A stretch of 64,000 bases of DNA. It comes from Evansella caseinilytica (GTDB taxonomy: Bacteria > Bacillota > Bacilli > Bacillales > Salisediminibacteriaceae). Both the position numbers and the translations under genes were made by a program. Position 1 is the first letter of the stretch, and each line of letters starts with the position of its first letter. The notes under the pieces are model-generated. The model searched no databases, was not told the DNA's origin, and was given only the letters and a program-made list of their open reading frames with translations. Shown here piece after piece: positions 60,838 to 64,000 of this stretch. The stretch lies in assembly GCF_900107275.1 (NCBI RefSeq), contig NZ_FNPI01000001.1:806001-870000 (forward strand), in the 5' to 3' direction.

Positions 60838-63036
60838 TTACTTCAGTTTCAGCTTTGCCAGCGCGTCCGCCAAGGCAGGATTAAACGGCTCGTCATCCTG
60901 TTTTTTTTGCTGATTGAGATACTTGGAAACCTCGCGCTTGGACAATTTTGTGTGCTGCTCTTTTTTCTTTCTTTCATTGAAGGTGGCAAGCTTTTCTTTA
61001 TATCCGCATTTACAGAAAAAAATCTGGCTTTCCCCTTGTCCTCTCAGTTCCAGCTTTTTCTTGCAATTCGGACATCTGGCATTGGTTGTTTTGGAAATGT
61101 GCTTGCGATGTCCGCATTCACGATCCTGGCAAACATACATTTTCCCTTTTTTTCCATTCACTTCGAGCATCAGCTTCCCGCATTCAGGGCATTTGCTGCC
61201 GGTAAGATTGTCATGCTTGAACGTTTTCGAACTGTTTTTTATCTCCAGAACAACGGTTTTCGCATAAGCTTTCATCTCGTTGATAAACGCCTGCTTACTT
61301 AATTTTCCTTTGGCGATGGCTTCCAGCTTCTGCTCCCATTCCGCTGTCAGCTCCGGTGATTTTAATTCCTCTGGAACAAGCTCAAGCAGTTGCTTGCCTT
61401 TTGATGTCAGAAAAATGTCTTTGCCTCTTTTTTCGATAAGGAATGTATTGAAAAGCTTTTCGATGATATCGGCTCGTGTGGCGACCGTCCCGAGTCCTCC
61501 TGTTTTATCAAGGGTTTTTGCCAATTCCTTATTGTTGCCGGACATATATTTTACCGGATTTTCCATCGCCGACAGCAGCGTTGCTTCATTGAATCTTGCA
61601 GGCGGCTTTGTTTCGCCTTGCGTTTCCTTAACCGCTTTGATTGTCAGCACGTCGCCTTTTGTTAATCGCGGAAGCAGCTGTTCTTTCATGTCAACGCTGT
61701 CTTCCTCTTCTTCATCGAACCGGTTGCCGTAAACTTCCTTCCAACCGAAGGAAAGGACCGTTTTTCCTTTCGCGACAAATGCTTCTCCGGCGATGTCGGC
61801 TGTTATCGTCGTCTGTTCAAATTCAAAGGGCGGGGACAGCACCGCTAAAAATCGCTTGATGACTAAGTCATAAATCTTCCGTTCCTTATCTGAAAATTTG
61901 GCGGAATTCACCGGCTCCTCTGTCGGGATAATGGCATGATGGTCGCTGACTTTGCTGTCGTCAACAACGGCTTTCGTGACCTTTAGCGGTTTTTGCAGCA
62001 CTTTTTGGGCCGCTTTGGAATAGGAACCGATTCCGCAAGCTTTTAACCGTTCTTTTAAGGTATCGACAAGATCGCTGGATAAATATCGGGAATCCGTGCG
62101 GGGATATGTCAATACTTTATGCTGTTCATACAGCTTTTGCATGATTGCGGACGTTTCTTTTGCCGAATACCCGAATGCCTTGTTCGCATCTCGTTGCAGT
62201 TCTGTCAGATCATAAAGCAGCGGGGCCGGCTGCCGCTTCTGTTTCTTTTCCACATTTATTACAATTGCCTGCTTTCCTTTTACTTTAGCAAGAATTTGCG
62301 CTGCCTTTTCTTTGGAAAAGGTGCGGAACGCGTTAGACTGCCGGTCCCGCCAAGTCAACGTCAACTGTTGATCGGTTTGCGTGTTGATGCCGTAATACGT
62401 CTTCGGTTGAAAATGTCGAATTTCCTCTTCTCGTTTGGCAATGATGGCAACCGTCGGCGTCTGAACCCTGCCGCATGACAACTGAGCGTTAAATTTACAG
62501 GTCAGTGCTCTCGTGGCATTGAGGCCGATGTACCAGTCCGCCTCCGAACGGGCTACGGCGGAATGGTACAGGCGTTCATACTCTTTGCCGTTTTTCAGCT
62601 TTTGAAAGCCTTCCTTAATCGCTTTGTCTGTTACAGAAGAGATCCATAGCCGTTTTACTGGCTTAGCGACTTTCGCTTTTTCGATAATCCAACGGGCAAC
62701 AAGCTCGCCTTCACGGGCGCTGTCCGTCGCAATGACGATTTCTCCGGCGTCAGGCCGATGCAGCTGGCTTTTGACAGCGTGAAACTGCTTGCTTGTCTGC
62801 TTAATGACAACAAGCTTTAGCTCCTTCGGCATCATCGGCAAATCTTCAAGACTCCATGATTTATACTTTTCGTCGTACATTTCCGGGTCGGCAAGGGTGA
62901 CTAAATGGCCGAGTGCCCAGGTAACGATATATTTATTTCCCTCCAGAAAGCCGTTTCCCTTTTTATGACAGTTGAGCACCCGGGCAATATCACGGGCAAC
63001 GGAAGGCTTTTCTGCAATGACAACACTTTTTTTCAT
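60838..63036 (-). CDS. topB: DNA topoisomerase III
   Basis: 732 residues, type IA topoisomerase. TOPRIM domain (about 1-135) begins KKSVVIAEKPSVARDIARVL and includes ATDSAREGELVARW. The catalytic Tyr lies in TYPRTDSRYLSSD. The gate region CGRVQTPTVAIIAKRE is conserved. The C-terminus has two zinc ribbons, CPECGKL...CQDRECG and CPNCKKK...CKCGYKE. It relaxes and decatenates single-stranded or recombining DNA. ATG 63036 gives the family N-terminus; ATG 63057 in frame has GAGGTT and is an alternative. Slightly longer, ribbon-bearing form as in Bacillus. No mobile element context seen. Confidence 0.95.
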   Translation of the reverse strand: MKKSVVIAEKPSVARDIARVLNCHKKGNGFLEGNKYIVTWALGHLVTLADPEMYDEKYKSWSLEDLPMMPKELKLVVIKQTSKQFHAVKSQLHRPDAGEIVIATDSAREGELVARWIIEKAKVAKPVKRLWISSVTDKAIKEGFQKLKNGKEYERLYHSAVARSEADWYIGLNATRALTCKFNAQLSCGRVQTPTVAIIAKREEEIRHFQPKTYYGINTQTDQQLTLTWRDRQSNAFRTFSKEKAAQILAKVKGKQAIVINVEKKQKRQPAPLLYDLTELQRDANKAFGYSAKETSAIMQKLYEQHKVLTYPRTDSRYLSSDLVDTLKERLKACGIGSYSKAAQKVLQKPLKVTKAVVDDSKVSDHHAIIPTEEPVNSAKFSDKERKIYDLVIKRFLAVLSPPFEFEQTTITADIAGEAFVAKGKTVLSFGWKEVYGNRFDEEEEDSVDMKEQLLPRLTKGDVLTIKAVKETQGETKPPARFNEATLLSAMENPVKYMSGNNKELAKTLDKTGGLGTVATRADIIEKLFNTFLIEKRGKDIFLTSKGKQLLELVPEELKSPELTAEWEQKLEAIAKGKLSKQAFINEMKAYAKTVVLEIKNSSKTFKHDNLTGSKCPECGKLMLEVNGKKGKMYVCQDRECGHRKHISKTTNARCPNCKKKLELRGQGESQIFFCKCGYKEKLATFNERKKKEQHTKLSKREVSKYLNQQKKQDDEPFNPALADALAKLKLK

Positions 63037-63124
63037 TCTCTTAAAACATCCTTTCATAAACCATTAACCTCATTCCTTAATATACCACATAATCAAGCCG
63101 CATGCTGAGAAGCGGGCTGAGGAA

Positions 63125-63139
63125 GGTGCCAGGCACTTT
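63125..63139 (+). repeat. Partial REP element
   Basis: GGTGCCAGGCACTTT only; the tail found in other copies is missing. Confidence 0.5.
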
Positions 63140-63213
63140 TTCCGTCGAGCGATGTAACCTTTGAAGCGCAGCGACGTCTGTTATGGCAAAAGGATAAAAA
63201 GGTGTGATGATAA

Positions 63214-64000
63214 ATGAAGCTTGATTTTGCCAAGCAATTGGCTCGCGGATATAAAAACGGGATGTTATTGCTGCTATCGGCGCTGTTTTTGCTGGCAGCA
63301 GGATGCGGGCAGGGGAGTGGCTCCGGTTCCTCCGATTCCTCGCTGGATGAAGGTACTGGCGGTGACGGGGAGGCAGTCAGGGGGGAGTTGCCTGATACAA
63401 CCGTCAGTCCGGAAGATCTCAACGGACTGATTACGGATGAATTATCGCTGCTGCCGTACGGTATTAGTGAAGAAATATGGGGAAAGGCGGAGTATCAGGA
63501 GCCGACAGGGAAATGGTTTATGCATAATGGAGCAGGTGTTTTCGGCTATGGGTTAACCTCTGGAACACAAAAAGCCGGAGATGATTTTTCAGTGATATTG
63601 ATTGCCCATGAAGAGAACGGGGTGCCGCTGGAGCGGGATGTCCGGATTCAACTGACAGAATTGGATGACGCCTATGAGAAAAAAGAGCGGTTAACGGATG
63701 AAATGGTTGATGTCGAAGCGGTGGGAAGAGAGGAAACGATTTTTACCGGGATCTTGCCGGAAAAAGAAAACGTATCTTATTTGTTAAGCGCGGAAATTTT
63801 AGACGATAAAGGGGATGTGGAAGACACGATGGTGTCCCTCATTTATGTCCCGGCGCAGGAAATCAATGCTTCGCTGGCGATTGCCGGGGATGACGGCATC
63901 AGTATTTCAGCTCCGGAAATCACTTTGGTTCTGGAAAACGAGGGGCCGACAAATCTGTTTTTCGGCGTAGTTTATACTGTGGAGAAAAAAGCAAACGGCG
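63214..64000 (+). CDS. Lipoprotein with Ig-like domain, 3'-truncated by window edge
   Basis: Open from ATG 63214 to the end (262 codons). N-terminus has a basic region, the hydrophobic MLLLLSALFLLAAGC and a lipobox LAAGC, followed by a low-complexity Gly/Ser/Asp linker (GQGSGSGSSDSS). Then a beta-rich region with ELDDAYEKKERLTDEMVDVEA. Near the window edge ITLVLENEGPTNLFFGVVYTVEKK resembles a bacterial Ig-like domain often found in Bacillales lipoproteins. Anchored outside the membrane by family logic. AAAAGGTGTGAT precedes the start. Function unknown. Confidence 0.8.
   Translation, partial: MKLDFAKQLARGYKNGMLLLLSALFLLAAGCGQGSGSGSSDSSLDEGTGGDGEAVRGELPDTTVSPEDLNGLITDELSLLPYGISEEIWGKAEYQEPTGKWFMHNGAGVFGYGLTSGTQKAGDDFSVILIAHEENGVPLERDVRIQLTELDDAYEKKERLTDEMVDVEAVGREETIFTGILPEKENVSYLLSAEILDDKGDVEDTMVSLIYVPAQEINASLAIAGDDGISISAPEITLVLENEGPTNLFFGVVYTVEKKANG

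Overview
The window looks like chromosome of a diazotrophic member of the Bacillaceae. The coding style is mid-GC Gram-positive: strong AGGAGG-type ribosome sites and frequent TTG or GTG starts. It has LicT-type antitermination, a CcpA cre site, KinA/KinE-like kinase motifs and a Vga/VmlR-like ABC-F remnant. No rRNA, tRNA, CRISPR array, phage module or transposase gene was seen.

Layout. 1-6.8 kb: end of a PTS EIIC gene, then a TetR regulator divergent from an MMPL exporter plus an LxxG-heptad partner, then a small anchored protein. 6.8-17.5 kb: a CBO0543-like membrane protein, a PocR/LuxR sensor-regulator, a PAS-GGDEF-EAL-PAS-histidine kinase fusion, a DUF342/FapA-like protein and an autoregulated SRPBCC-ArsR pair. 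17.7-22.5 kb: a LicT-type antiterminator and a BglP-type PTS permease, each behind an antiterminator/terminator leader, then a Cof-type phosphatase. 22.9-31.5 kb: a gluconate/Entner-Doudoroff locus (IlvD/Edd dehydratase, KDPG aldolase, RpiR regulator, GntP permease, gluconokinase, LacI regulator). 31.7-46 kb: an accessory region rich in gene remnants. It holds a decayed histidine phosphatase, a truncated ABC-F gene behind an attenuator leader next to an intact vat-like gene, VOC, methyltransferase and NUDIX genes, an Rrf2 regulator, a collapsed flavoprotein, an MFS exporter, a DsbA-like remnant, a TetR operon with two paralogous membrane proteins, DUF523 and a SunI-like protein.

46.8-59.6 kb: the nitrogen-fixation cluster nifB-nifH-nifD-nifK-nifE-nifN-nifX-hesA-nifW-hesB-like-nifV, all on the plus strand. 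Together these encode the Fe protein, the MoFe protein, the NifEN scaffold, NifB-cofactor synthesis, cofactor carriage, homocitrate synthesis and accessory factors. The radical SAM, P-cluster and FeMo-co ligand residues are visible. A perfect Fnr-type box and a 32-bp palindrome lie just upstream of nifB. 59.9-64 kb: two small minus-strand genes, DNA topoisomerase III and the start of a lipoprotein gene.

The most unusual layer is repeated DNA. Two short interspersed families (called A and B here) end in GTTCAAAAAG / CTTTTTGAAC. With a GTGCCAGGCAC REP family, a smaller family C and phased 52-bp and 41/42-bp tandem arrays, they fill many intergenic gaps, including several inside the nif cluster. 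Boundaries of degenerate copies are approximate, and no database search was possible.
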